Assembly: GCA_900768675.1 (NCBI GenBank)
Contig: CAAGDT010000194.1
Span: 1 to 5,483, forward strand
DNA length: 5,483 nt
Source: Oscillospiraceae bacterium
GTDB taxonomy: Bacteria; Bacillota; Clostridia; Oscillospirales; Ruminococcaceae
Direction of reading: 5' to 3'
The notes below the pieces were generated by a model. The model was given only the letters and a program-made list of their open reading frames with translations, was not told the DNA's origin and did no database searches. The translations under genes were made by a program, and so were the position numbers. Of this stretch, positions 1 to 5,434 are shown piece by piece. Each line of letters starts with the position of its first letter. Position 1 is the stretch's first letter.

Positions 1-1
1 G

Positions 2-142
2 AAAACCACAAAGAAAAGCGGCTCCTTTCACGGAAGCGGGCTGGAGATAATCGAAAAGATAACCGCAAAGTACGGCGGAAGCTTTACACTTTCGGCGGAA
101 AAGGGAACTGCGGTTGCCTCTGCGGCAATGCTGCCCGCCTGA
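2..142 (+). CDS. C-terminal end of a GHKL-type sensor histidine kinase (5' part outside window)
   Basis: The first 46 codons in frame 2 run without interruption to a TGA stop at 140-142. The peptide contains HGSGLEIIEKI followed by KYGGSFTL, and then a short hydrophobic beta-strand end (AMLPA). This matches the last ATP-lid/G2-box region of GHKL ATPase domains, especially the AgrC-like kinases, which usually read HGxGLxxI...KYGG near the C-terminus. By family knowledge such proteins are membrane sensor kinases that phosphorylate a response regulator, often in peptide signalling. Sensor, dimerisation helix and N box lie upstream of the window, so the ligand and partner cannot be judged. It sits on the same strand as the adhesin gene, 152 bases before it, but a separate strong promoter lies between them, so joint transcription is not required. 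An anti-sigma or other GHKL ATPase is a less likely alternative. Confidence 0.75.
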   Translation, partial: KTTKKSGSFHGSGLEIIEKITAKYGGSFTLSAEKGTAVASAAMLPA

Positions 143-144
143 CT

Positions 145-165
145 GCAAAAATATACAATTTTTGC
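145..165 (+). terminator. Small AT-rich hairpin after the kinase gene, possible weak terminator
   Basis: GCAAAAAT (145-152) and ATTTTTGC (158-165) are perfect inverted repeats around a 5-base loop, starting two bases after the upstream stop codon. The position suits a transcription end. However, the stem has only two G-C pairs and is followed by GCCGTTT... (starting inside the stem) rather than a clean T tract, so termination would be weak at best. The six-T run lies within the descending arm. It could instead be a chance feature of an AT-rich spacer. Confidence 0.3.
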
Positions 166-192
166 CGTTTAAAATGTTAATTTATACAAAAA

Positions 193-206
193 AATATTAT
201 AATATT
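193..206. promoter_or_regulatory. 14-bp perfect palindrome overlapping the -35 box
   Basis: AATATTATAATATT is identical to its own reverse complement. Its last two bases are the first two T's of the TTGACA box at 205-210. A dyad at this position could be an operator where a dimeric regulator would block RNA polymerase. Equally, the A/T tract here (about 181-206) could act as an UP element for the polymerase alpha subunit. The palindrome contains only A and T, and the region is very AT-rich, so chance is a real possibility. I do not recognise it as the site of a known regulator. Confidence 0.3.
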
Positions 207-233
207 GACAGCCGTGGATTGTAATGCTATAAT
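205..233 (+). promoter_or_regulatory. Consensus housekeeping (sigma-70/SigA) promoter of the adhesin gene
   Basis: TTGACA at 205-210 and TATAAT at 228-233 both match the consensus exactly and are separated by the optimal 17 bases. TGC directly before the -10 (225-227) gives an extended -10 element. AT-rich sequence upstream could serve as an UP element. Transcription would be expected to begin near base 240, leaving a leader of about 55 bases before the start codon at 295. An exact match in both boxes is uncommon for natural promoters and suggests strong intrinsic activity unless it is repressed. Confidence 0.88.
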
Positions 234-238
234 TTATT

Positions 239-276
239 TACTTATAATAAGCTGTTTATAAATATGGATATAAGTA
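239..276 (+). promoter_or_regulatory. Inverted repeat in the predicted 5' leader
   Basis: TACTTATA (239-246) and TATAAGTA (269-276) are perfect 8-bp inverted copies. The first arm lies over the predicted transcription start and the second ends five bases before the AGGAGG. Their centres are 30 bases apart, close to three helical turns. This would suit two half-sites bound on one face of the DNA, or an RNA stem at the 5' end of the leader. The arms are AT-rich, so an RNA stem would be weak. It may be background. Confidence 0.25.
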
Positions 277-281
277 TAAAT

Positions 282-287
282 AGGAGG
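282..287 (+). promoter_or_regulatory. Ribosome binding site of the adhesin gene
   Basis: AGGAGG is a full match to the anti-Shine-Dalgarno core and lies 7 bases before the ATG at 295. This spacing supports the 295 start. A competing ATG at 290 is followed by TTA TGA and stops at once. Confidence 0.93.
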
Positions 288-294
288 CTATGTT

Positions 295-384
295 ATGAGA
301 AGAAGGATTTTAAGAGCTTTAAGCGCTGTCATGTCTGTGGTAATGCTCGTTTTCTCGGGGGTTACGCCATTCAGCGCTGCTGCG
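295..384 (+). other. Sec signal peptide (residues 1-30)
   Basis: MRRR gives a positive n-region. A hydrophobic core follows (about residues 8-22, rich in A, V, M and L), then SGVTPFSAAA as a polar c-region. Signal peptidase I would most likely cut after an Ala in the run 28-30, leaving a mature protein starting near VGESDT. There is no lipobox cysteine, so it is not a lipoprotein signal. Confidence 0.88.
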
Positions 385-3300
385 GTTGGAGAATCGGACA
401 CGATTGACGTCGGGGAGATTCTGCATGTAATTGCCGAGAATGTAACTATAAACGGCTCAGCAATAACAGACGATATGAAGGTCAATAACGGCGACAGCCT
501 TTCCCTTGATTTCAAATGGGAGATTGATTCCAATTACGACGGAGATATAGTACCGCCTGTAACAATGAAATATGATATGAGCTCTCAGCTGAAAAATGTT
601 TCCATAAATGCTGATGAAATGTATGCCGGAGGCAATCCTCCCACCGCTAAATATAAGGTTGAGGGGCAGTACATGTATATTACGCTTTTTGAAGGCTCAA
701 GCGGCAGAAGCGGTTCTTGTAATCTTTCCGGAACTCTTAACGTCAATTCTTCGGATATAAACAGCGAGGATAAGTTCCCGATAAAGCTTTTTGACAAGTC
801 ATTCACTCTTGTTGCCGACCCGGGACTTTCGATAAATAAGTCTGCTGCGCAGGAGCTCAGAACCGACGGTGAAAAGCTTTATCAGGACTTTACGGTTACT
901 GTAAAAAGCGAAACGGGATTTATTGATGCAAATAATGTAACTGTTAAGGATTTTTACCCCACGGACAATTCCGTCTATACAGGCGGTATTTTAAACCCTC
1001 AGATAAAAGTGGGCGATTCCGCAGCACAGACGATTTCTGTGGAAGGCGGAGTATTCAATATCGGAACAGTACCAAAGGATAAGCAGGTAGAGCTTACATA
1101 CTCAATAGAGATAGACAAGAACGCTGTTATTAATGCGTCCCAAAACAGCAATTTACAGACCTATAACAAGGCAGAGTTATATAAGGACGGAGAGCGCTGC
1201 GGCGAGAGTACAGCATACCCCGATATAAGAACGCCGAAAATTGAGAAATCAAGAGAATTATCGGCGGATAAAAGGTCTGTAACCTGGACAATAAAGGTTT
1301 TCCCCGGAGTTTTAAAGGATTCCGATTTCTCCGTAGCCGATACCCTTGAAGGAGGACTTACCTTTTCCGACGGACAGGTCAGCAAGGCTATTGCAAAATC
1401 AGAATTTACCCGGTACGGCAATATGTACGAGTATAAATACACCACAGCTATTCCGGAGGAGTATTTAAACTCGGAAAGTCTCACTTTATTCACAAATAAG
1501 GCAAAAGTTCATTTTGATGAAACAGGAAAGGAGTGGGAAACTGCTGCAACCTACGGCAGCTACGTTGACAAGAAATATACCTCGGTTTCTGGTGATACGC
1601 TTTCCTGGGAAACAAGAATATTCATACCCAACGACACCGAACTTGAAAAGGTAACGTTTACAGACGACTCGTCAACGGCGTATTCCCCTTACGGCTCACA
1701 TGCCCTTGTAGCAGGCAGCTTTGAGATAACCGACGGAAACGGTAGCCCTGCTTCCTGCGCTGCTGCAGCAGATATTTACGATATTAACGGCAGACTTATT
1801 TCGGACAGCTTTGAGCTTATCGGCGGAAGCGGTATGGCTGAAGACGTTAAATATATAAGATTCGTTTTCAAGGATGAGTTTGTTAATGCTAATAAGGGCA
1901 AGATTGTAACTGTTAAGTACAAAACAAAGATTGCTGACGAAAACACAAGCTCGCTTGTGTTTAAGAATATTGCAAATCTTTATCTTGAATACCGGGATAA
2001 CACAAAACATGTTTTCTCCGACATCGCTGAATATACCAATGAAATAACGGCGGAAAAATCCAAAGATAACATCAATACGGGAGACCTTGTTTCCGACACA
2101 TCGGGAATAATAAACCCAATGCCCTGGAGAATAAACGTTTATGCAAATACCCACACATACCAGAGTACAGATATAATAACAATAACCGATACTATTCCCG
2201 ATGGACTTTACTATATCGACGGAAGCGCAAAGCTCGGAATTTCCAATAACAAATATTACGCATATTATGGCGACCCGGGCAATCAGAGTTTCCTGAACGC
2301 AGAGCAGAACGGAAATATATTAACCTTTACGATTGCTCTTGACGGTATGATTGACGGCATTACTCTTGCGGAGAAAATTTCCGCAAGCGGCGGATACCAT
2401 ATTTCTGTTGCTTACGCTACCGGAATGGACGCAGATTATGCTTCCGAGCTTTATCTTACCGGTGGAAATACTACCGTTCCTTTTAAAAACGAGGCAATTG
2501 TAAAGCTTAATGATGATCAGGTTGCAAAGGTAAGCGCAACAAATTCTGTTACAGTAACGTCTGAGGACACACTGGATAAGCGCCTTTCCGGTTCTGTAAC
2601 TGTTGAAGGCAAGGTGTACGCCGATTACGTTATTGACGTAAATAAACAGCAAATAGCAATCGGAAATATAAGCAACCGGCTAACTGTAACCGACACCCTG
2701 GGTTCAAGGCTTGAGCTTGTGGGCGAGCCTACTGTTATTCCAGGAGAGGGCGTGTCTGATTATTCCTATGATCCTGCAACGGGAAGAATTAAGTATACCC
2801 TTGATAACGGCAAGTATTATCAGATAAAATACAGAGTGCTGGTAAATCAGATTGGACGTAACGATACAACGACTGATACAGACGAAGGTTTTACCAACTC
2901 AGTTCTGGTTGAGGGAGCAGACGAAGTAAGGAAAGGTGACTCGATTCTTCTGCCCGAGAATATTTATCGTTCAACTGCGGATTATGTTTTTGACGAGAAC
3001 AAGGCTTATATTGAGCTAAGCGGAAGCAAGCTCTGGAGCAACGAAGCAAACAGCAGCTTAGTGCCTGCAAAGGTAACGGTAGTTATCAAGAGAACAAAGA
3101 ATGGCTCTCCCGACGCTGACTACGAGAAGACATACCTCATTCAGCCTGACGAGCTGGGCAACTGGAAATTTGAATCCGGAAGCCTTCTTACAAAGGACGC
3201 TGACGGTACCGTATACGCTTATAATGTAAGCGAGGTAGAGGTTGAGGGCTACACAGCCTCCTACAAGCTGGACGGAAGCGTTATTTCAGGCGGCGATTAT

Positions 3301-5382
3301 ATAGGCGGCGGTGTTGTTAATGCGGCGCCCCAGCGGATTTCCTTCGACATTACAAACACCTATACCCCCGAGCTGGGAAGTCTTACTGTTAATAAAGTAT
3401 GGGCAGGAGAAAGCGCAGCGAAGCCTTCAAAAATCACAATAACCCTTACAGGCGACGATGGCAGCAGCTATACAAAGGATATTACTGTTGCAGGAACAGG
3501 CGACCAGACCGTATTTACCGATATACCGCTTAAAAAGTATTCTGTAAACAGCAGCGGAGAAATCGTAAGCGTTCCTGTAAGCTATAAGATTACCGAATCC
3601 GCAACAGACGATGACGCAGCAATTCTTGCAAATTATACTCTTAAGTACAATGGCGTTGAGGTTACAGAGGTTCCCGTAACCGTAACAGCGGCAGGCGAAA
3701 CGGTAACAATTACCAACGAGTACAATTCTCCTGCACCCGCAACAGGAAGCCTTACCGTAATAAAGGCGTGGGAGGGTCTCACAGCTGACGCTGTAATACC
3801 GGGTCAGCTTATAATAAGCTTATACGGTGACGGAGTACTTGTTGACAGCAAGACTATGAACACTGCCACAGAGAACAGCGTTATATTCGATAACCTTCCG
3901 ATTAACAACGCAGGCGGAAATGCAATAGCATATCACATTTCCGAATCCGCAACAGGCGATGACGCAGCAATTCTTGCAAACTATACTCTTAAGTACAACG
4001 GCGTTGAGGTTACAGAGGTTCCCGTAACCGTAACAGCGGCAGGCGCAGCGGTAACAATTACCAACGAGTACAATGCTCCTGCACCAGCAACAGGAAGCCT
4101 TACAGTAACAAAGAGCTGGAGCTACACGAACGGTATTTCGGCTAAGCCGGACCGGCTTACAATAAACCTCTACGGCGACGGAGTACTTGTAGAAAGCAAG
4201 GCAATTGATGTTGCGGCAGGAGAAAGCTCTGTTACATTCAGCAATCTTCCGATTAAGAATGCAGTCGGAAGCGATATAGTTTACCATATTGCCGAATCCG
4301 CAGCAGGCGCAGATGCAGCAATCCTTGCAGAATATACTCTTAAGTACAATGGCACAGCGATGGAGCAGGTGCCTGTAACGGTATCCGAGTTGGGAAGCAG
4401 CGTTGCAATTACAAACGCCTATACTCCTGTTTTAGGAAAGCTTACCGTCAATAAGGTGTGGAGCAACATAACCACAGATACCGTAAAGCCCTCTGAAATC
4501 ACAATAACTCTTTACGACCTCAGCGGAAACAGCTATGTCAAGACTATCAATATTGCAGGCGGCGAAACCTCTGCCGTATTTGAAAATCTTCCTGTCTATA
4601 AGTATTCAGTGAACGCAGATAATACTGTAACAAAAACTCCCATAAAGTATTATGTTATTGAAACAGCTTCGGGAGATAATGCGGCAATTCTTGCGAACTT
4701 CACCGCCGAATATCCGGGTACAGATGATACAGTAAGCGGAAAGAGAATATTCGATTTAGAATGTGAAGACTATAACAAGGCTGTTGATATTCTCAACACC
4801 TACAACGGCGGCGGAACAGGAAGCAGCTCTTCCGGAACAACAACGGCGTCTGATACCACAACCACTACCACCACAACAACGGCGTCTGATACCACAACCA
4901 CTACAACCACAACAACGGCGTCTGATACCACAACCACTACAACCACAACAACGGCGTCTGATACCACCACAACAACCACAACGACTCCTGAATCTTCGGC
5001 AACTACTCCGCAGTCTTCCGTAACACCACCCTCCACGATTCCGGTTGGTCCCGTAATTACAACAACCACAACAACAGCTGTAACTACAACGACAACCACA
5101 ACTACAACGGCGGCGACGACTCCCGAAACAACCGAGAGAACAACAAATACAACTCGTCCGCCTGAGGAAGACGAGGACGAAATCGAAACCGAGGAAGAGA
5201 TTGAGGAAATCCCCGAGGAGGATGACGACGATTATTCAGAATCGGGCGAAACCGACCTTACCTCAACAGGCATCACCGACGAGGAAAACCCGAATACAGG
5301 TATCGTCCTGAACTGGCAGCTGCTCGCTTCTGCAGTCTTTGCCGCAGCAGCAATCCTGCCACAGCGCAAGAAGAAAAAATAA
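295..5382 (+). CDS. Large sortase-anchored, multi-domain isopeptide adhesin (CnaB-repeat surface protein)
   Basis: This 1695-residue protein has every landmark of a Gram-positive wall-anchored adhesin. Residues 1-30 form a signal peptide. Residues 31-177 are an unassigned, probably beta-rich head. About 178-874 holds five CnaA/D2-like modules with a Lys, a VxD-type Asp and an Asn before a short hydrophobic strand. About 905-1503 holds five CnaB-type domains, each with KxW at the start, a Glu in the fifth or sixth strand and an Asn in the final strand (NTY, NEY or NAY). A Thr-rich stalk, an acidic patch and an NPNTG sorting signal follow. From family knowledge, a sortase would link the threonine of NPNTG to the wall or to a pilin, and the Lys-Asn bonds would make the rod stable to force and proteases. 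The likely role is adhesion to host, plant fibre or other cells, but the ligand cannot be read from the sequence. The start is fixed by AGGAGG at 7 bases and by the signal peptide. The frame is intact throughout, with no sign of a frameshift. It could alternatively be a pilus tip or backbone subunit, although its length favours a stand-alone adhesin or tip protein. Confidence 0.92.
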   Translation: MRRRILRALSAVMSVVMLVFSGVTPFSAAAVGESDTIDVGEILHVIAENVTINGSAITDDMKVNNGDSLSLDFKWEIDSNYDGDIVPPVTMKYDMSSQLKNVSINADEMYAGGNPPTAKYKVEGQYMYITLFEGSSGRSGSCNLSGTLNVNSSDINSEDKFPIKLFDKSFTLVADPGLSINKSAAQELRTDGEKLYQDFTVTVKSETGFIDANNVTVKDFYPTDNSVYTGGILNPQIKVGDSAAQTISVEGGVFNIGTVPKDKQVELTYSIEIDKNAVINASQNSNLQTYNKAELYKDGERCGESTAYPDIRTPKIEKSRELSADKRSVTWTIKVFPGVLKDSDFSVADTLEGGLTFSDGQVSKAIAKSEFTRYGNMYEYKYTTAIPEEYLNSESLTLFTNKAKVHFDETGKEWETAATYGSYVDKKYTSVSGDTLSWETRIFIPNDTELEKVTFTDDSSTAYSPYGSHALVAGSFEITDGNGSPASCAAAADIYDINGRLISDSFELIGGSGMAEDVKYIRFVFKDEFVNANKGKIVTVKYKTKIADENTSSLVFKNIANLYLEYRDNTKHVFSDIAEYTNEITAEKSKDNINTGDLVSDTSGIINPMPWRINVYANTHTYQSTDIITITDTIPDGLYYIDGSAKLGISNNKYYAYYGDPGNQSFLNAEQNGNILTFTIALDGMIDGITLAEKISASGGYHISVAYATGMDADYASELYLTGGNTTVPFKNEAIVKLNDDQVAKVSATNSVTVTSEDTLDKRLSGSVTVEGKVYADYVIDVNKQQIAIGNISNRLTVTDTLGSRLELVGEPTVIPGEGVSDYSYDPATGRIKYTLDNGKYYQIKYRVLVNQIGRNDTTTDTDEGFTNSVLVEGADEVRKGDSILLPENIYRSTADYVFDENKAYIELSGSKLWSNEANSSLVPAKVTVVIKRTKNGSPDADYEKTYLIQPDELGNWKFESGSLLTKDADGTVYAYNVSEVEVEGYTASYKLDGSVISGGDYIGGGVVNAAPQRISFDITNTYTPELGSLTVNKVWAGESAAKPSKITITLTGDDGSSYTKDITVAGTGDQTVFTDIPLKKYSVNSSGEIVSVPVSYKITESATDDDAAILANYTLKYNGVEVTEVPVTVTAAGETVTITNEYNSPAPATGSLTVIKAWEGLTADAVIPGQLIISLYGDGVLVDSKTMNTATENSVIFDNLPINNAGGNAIAYHISESATGDDAAILANYTLKYNGVEVTEVPVTVTAAGAAVTITNEYNAPAPATGSLTVTKSWSYTNGISAKPDRLTINLYGDGVLVESKAIDVAAGESSVTFSNLPIKNAVGSDIVYHIAESAAGADAAILAEYTLKYNGTAMEQVPVTVSELGSSVAITNAYTPVLGKLTVNKVWSNITTDTVKPSEITITLYDLSGNSYVKTINIAGGETSAVFENLPVYKYSVNADNTVTKTPIKYYVIETASGDNAAILANFTAEYPGTDDTVSGKRIFDLECEDYNKAVDILNTYNGGGTGSSSSGTTTASDTTTTTTTTTASDTTTTTTTTTASDTTTTTTTTTASDTTTTTTTTPESSATTPQSSVTPPSTIPVGPVITTTTTTAVTTTTTTTTTAATTPETTERTTNTTRPPEEDEDEIETEEEIEEIPEEDDDDYSESGETDLTSTGITDEENPNTGIVLNWQLLASAVFAAAAILPQRKKKK
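385..825 (+). other. N-terminal head region of the adhesin (residues about 31-177), unassigned
   Basis: This segment precedes the repeated modules and is the part most exposed at the tip. It has alternating polar and hydrophobic strands, and a stretch (NNGDSLSLDFKWEID, residues 64-78) that resembles the start of Ig-like N-domains in staphylococcal and streptococcal MSCRAMM adhesins, where xGDxVxxxFxW is common. It lacks a clear Lys/Asp/Asn triad like the later modules. A ligand-binding role is inferred only from position and this weak resemblance. The boundaries are approximate. Confidence 0.45.
826..2916 (+). other. Five tandem CnaA/fimbrial-D2-like isopeptide modules (residues about 178-874)
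   Basis: Five segments repeat the same order: a Lys in an opening strand, an Asp in a V/F-x-D strand, and an Asn beginning a closing strand. Proposed triads are K182-D219-N291 (NKAEL), K318-D349-N401 (NKAKV), K427-D457-N558 (NIANL, where K426 is also possible), K588-D632-N732 (TDTIPDGL, then NEAIV) and K762-D800-N868 (TDTLGSRL, then NSVLV). In CnaA and fimbrial D2 domains an Asp catalyses a Lys-Asn amide bond, so these residues fit. The K-D distance is 30-44 residues. The D-N distance varies (52-101), so the modules are divergent and some assignments may be wrong. The third is the weakest because its Asp lies in a TDDSS turn without the usual LP. Confidence 0.6.
3593..3755 (+). repeat. 163-bp direct repeat, copy 1 (end of second CnaB domain)
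   Basis: This stretch matches 3941-4103 with 7 mismatches by my count and no gaps, about 96% identity, at an offset of exactly 348 bases (116 codons). It encodes the C-terminal half of the second CnaB domain plus the linker (PAPATGSLT) into the next one. The similarity exceeds that between the other domain pairs and points to recent duplication or gene conversion. Confidence 0.9.
3941..4103 (+). repeat. 163-bp direct repeat, copy 2 (end of third CnaB domain)
   Basis: Partner of the copy at 3593-3755. The seven differences include three third-position changes (AAT/AAC twice, CCC/CCA), and the others change Asp to Gly, Glu-Thr to Ala-Ala and Ser to Ala. A third, more diverged relative lies at about 4292-4355 in the fourth CnaB domain, where AILAEYTLKYNG echoes AILANYTLKYNG. 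Confidence 0.9.
4804..5154 (+). other. Thr-rich wall-spanning stalk (residues 1504-1620)
   Basis: A short Gly/Ser linker leads into the 36-bp repeat array, then a Ser/Pro-rich spacer (about residues 1565-1588) and a second Thr tract (about 1589-1620) ending ERTTNTTRPP. Between 1515 and 1564, 38 of 50 residues are Thr by my count. Such low-complexity tracts commonly carry wall-anchored proteins through peptidoglycan, and poly-Thr linkers of this kind are known from ruminococcal secreted enzymes. Thr codons are mixed (ACA, ACC, ACG, ACT), so the tract is not a simple trinucleotide run. Confidence 0.88.
4846..4989 (+). repeat. 36-bp tandem repeat encoding ASD plus nine threonines
   Basis: Four consecutive 36-base units start with GCGTCTGAT at 4846, 4882, 4918 and 4954. 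Units 2 and 3 are identical, unit 1 differs from them by one base, and unit 4 has diverged and ends with CCT (Pro). Each encodes Ala-Ser-Asp followed by nine Thr (eight in the last). Because the unit is a multiple of three, gain or loss of copies would change stalk length without a frameshift. The threonines would make an extended flexible linker and are possible O-glycosylation sites. Confidence 0.93.
5164..5232 (+). other. Acidic patch (residues 1624-1646)
   Basis: Eighteen of 23 residues are Asp or Glu, broken only by I, T, I, I and P. It lies between the Thr stalk and the sorting signal, so it would sit close to the membrane or within the wall after anchoring. It may interact with cations or wall polymers or keep the stalk extended. 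Its role is not evident from the sequence. Confidence 0.9.
5287..5379 (+). other. C-terminal sortase sorting signal (NPNTG, membrane segment, basic tail)
   Basis: NPNTG (residues 1665-1669, bases 5287-5301) is followed by a hydrophobic segment of about 21 residues (1670-1690) and the tail RKKKK at the very end. This three-part layout defines a cell-wall sorting signal. The motif departs from LPxTG by Asn at position 1. NPxTG-like variants are seen in some Clostridia, and cleavage would be expected between Thr and Gly. The sortase that recognises it is not in the window. Confidence 0.88.
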
Positions 5383-5402
5383 AATCTGAACTCTTTTAAA
5401 CT

Positions 5403-5434
5403 AAACTCCCCGGCTTTTCGGGGAGTTTTCTTTT
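5403..5434 (+). terminator. Rho-independent terminator of the adhesin gene
   Basis: AAACTCCCCG (5403-5412) and CGGGGAGTTT (5419-5428) form a perfect 10-bp stem around the loop GCTTTT. T-rich sequence (TCTTTT) follows directly. The stem begins 21 bases after the TAA stop. No further gene begins before the window ends, so the adhesin message probably ends here. The descending arm already ends in T's, extending the T-rich tract. Confidence 0.93.

Larger units (their letters stand above)
3007..4803 (+). repeat. Five tandem CnaB-type domains (residues about 905-1503)
   Basis: The domains span about 905-1023, 1028-1143, 1151-1259, 1267-1376 and 1381-1503. Each opens with a strand containing KxW (KLW, KVW, KAW, KSW, KVW), has a Glu in a Y/V-x-I/V-x-E strand, and closes with Asn in NTY, NEY or NAY. 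Proposed isopeptide triads are K912-E980-N1021, K1034-E1101-N1141, K1157-E1217-N1257, K1273-E1334-N1374 and K1387-E1456-N1501. Spacing is regular: K-E is 60-61 or 67-69 residues and E-N is 40, 40, 40, 41 or 45. This supports the reading. By family knowledge, the Glu promotes a Lys-Asn bond inside each domain and such domains act as rigid stalk units. The first domain is the most divergent. The last has a longer E-N interval, with an insert around GKRIFDLECED. Confidence 0.87.

Noticed and set aside
198..203. Second TATAAT sequence upstream as an alternative -10 box
   Set aside because: The hexamer 17 bases upstream (TGTTAA at 175-180) is a poor -35 match, and the exact pair at 205-233 explains initiation better. 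It is also part of the AT-only palindrome.
290..292. ATG at 290 as an alternative start or leader peptide
   Set aside because: It reads ATG TTA TGA and stops after two codons, and it is too close to AGGAGG for efficient use.
3820..4287. 155-codon minus-strand open frame
   Set aside because: It lies wholly within the CnaB repeats, is odd in composition (very Cys-rich) and mirrors the codon bias of the real gene. The same applies to the other minus-strand frames at 288-533, 585-806, 1161-1493, 1696-2154, 2320-2652, 4800-5099 and 5232-5465.
4846..4989. CRISPR-like 36-bp periodicity
   Set aside because: The 36-bp units are directly contiguous with no unique spacers, and they are translated in frame as ASD-Thr repeats.
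4763..5023. 86-codon + strand open frame overlapping the Thr repeats, rich in Gln, Pro and Arg
   Set aside because: It is the shifted reading of the 36-bp repeat array inside the adhesin gene. Its periodic composition follows from the repeat, and it has no ribosome site of its own.
4804..5379. Cellulosomal dockerin or other enzyme-type C-terminus, as expected for some Ruminococcus proteins with Thr linkers
   Set aside because: There is no duplicated calcium-binding DxNxDG-type segment and no catalytic domain. The C-terminus is a sorting signal instead.
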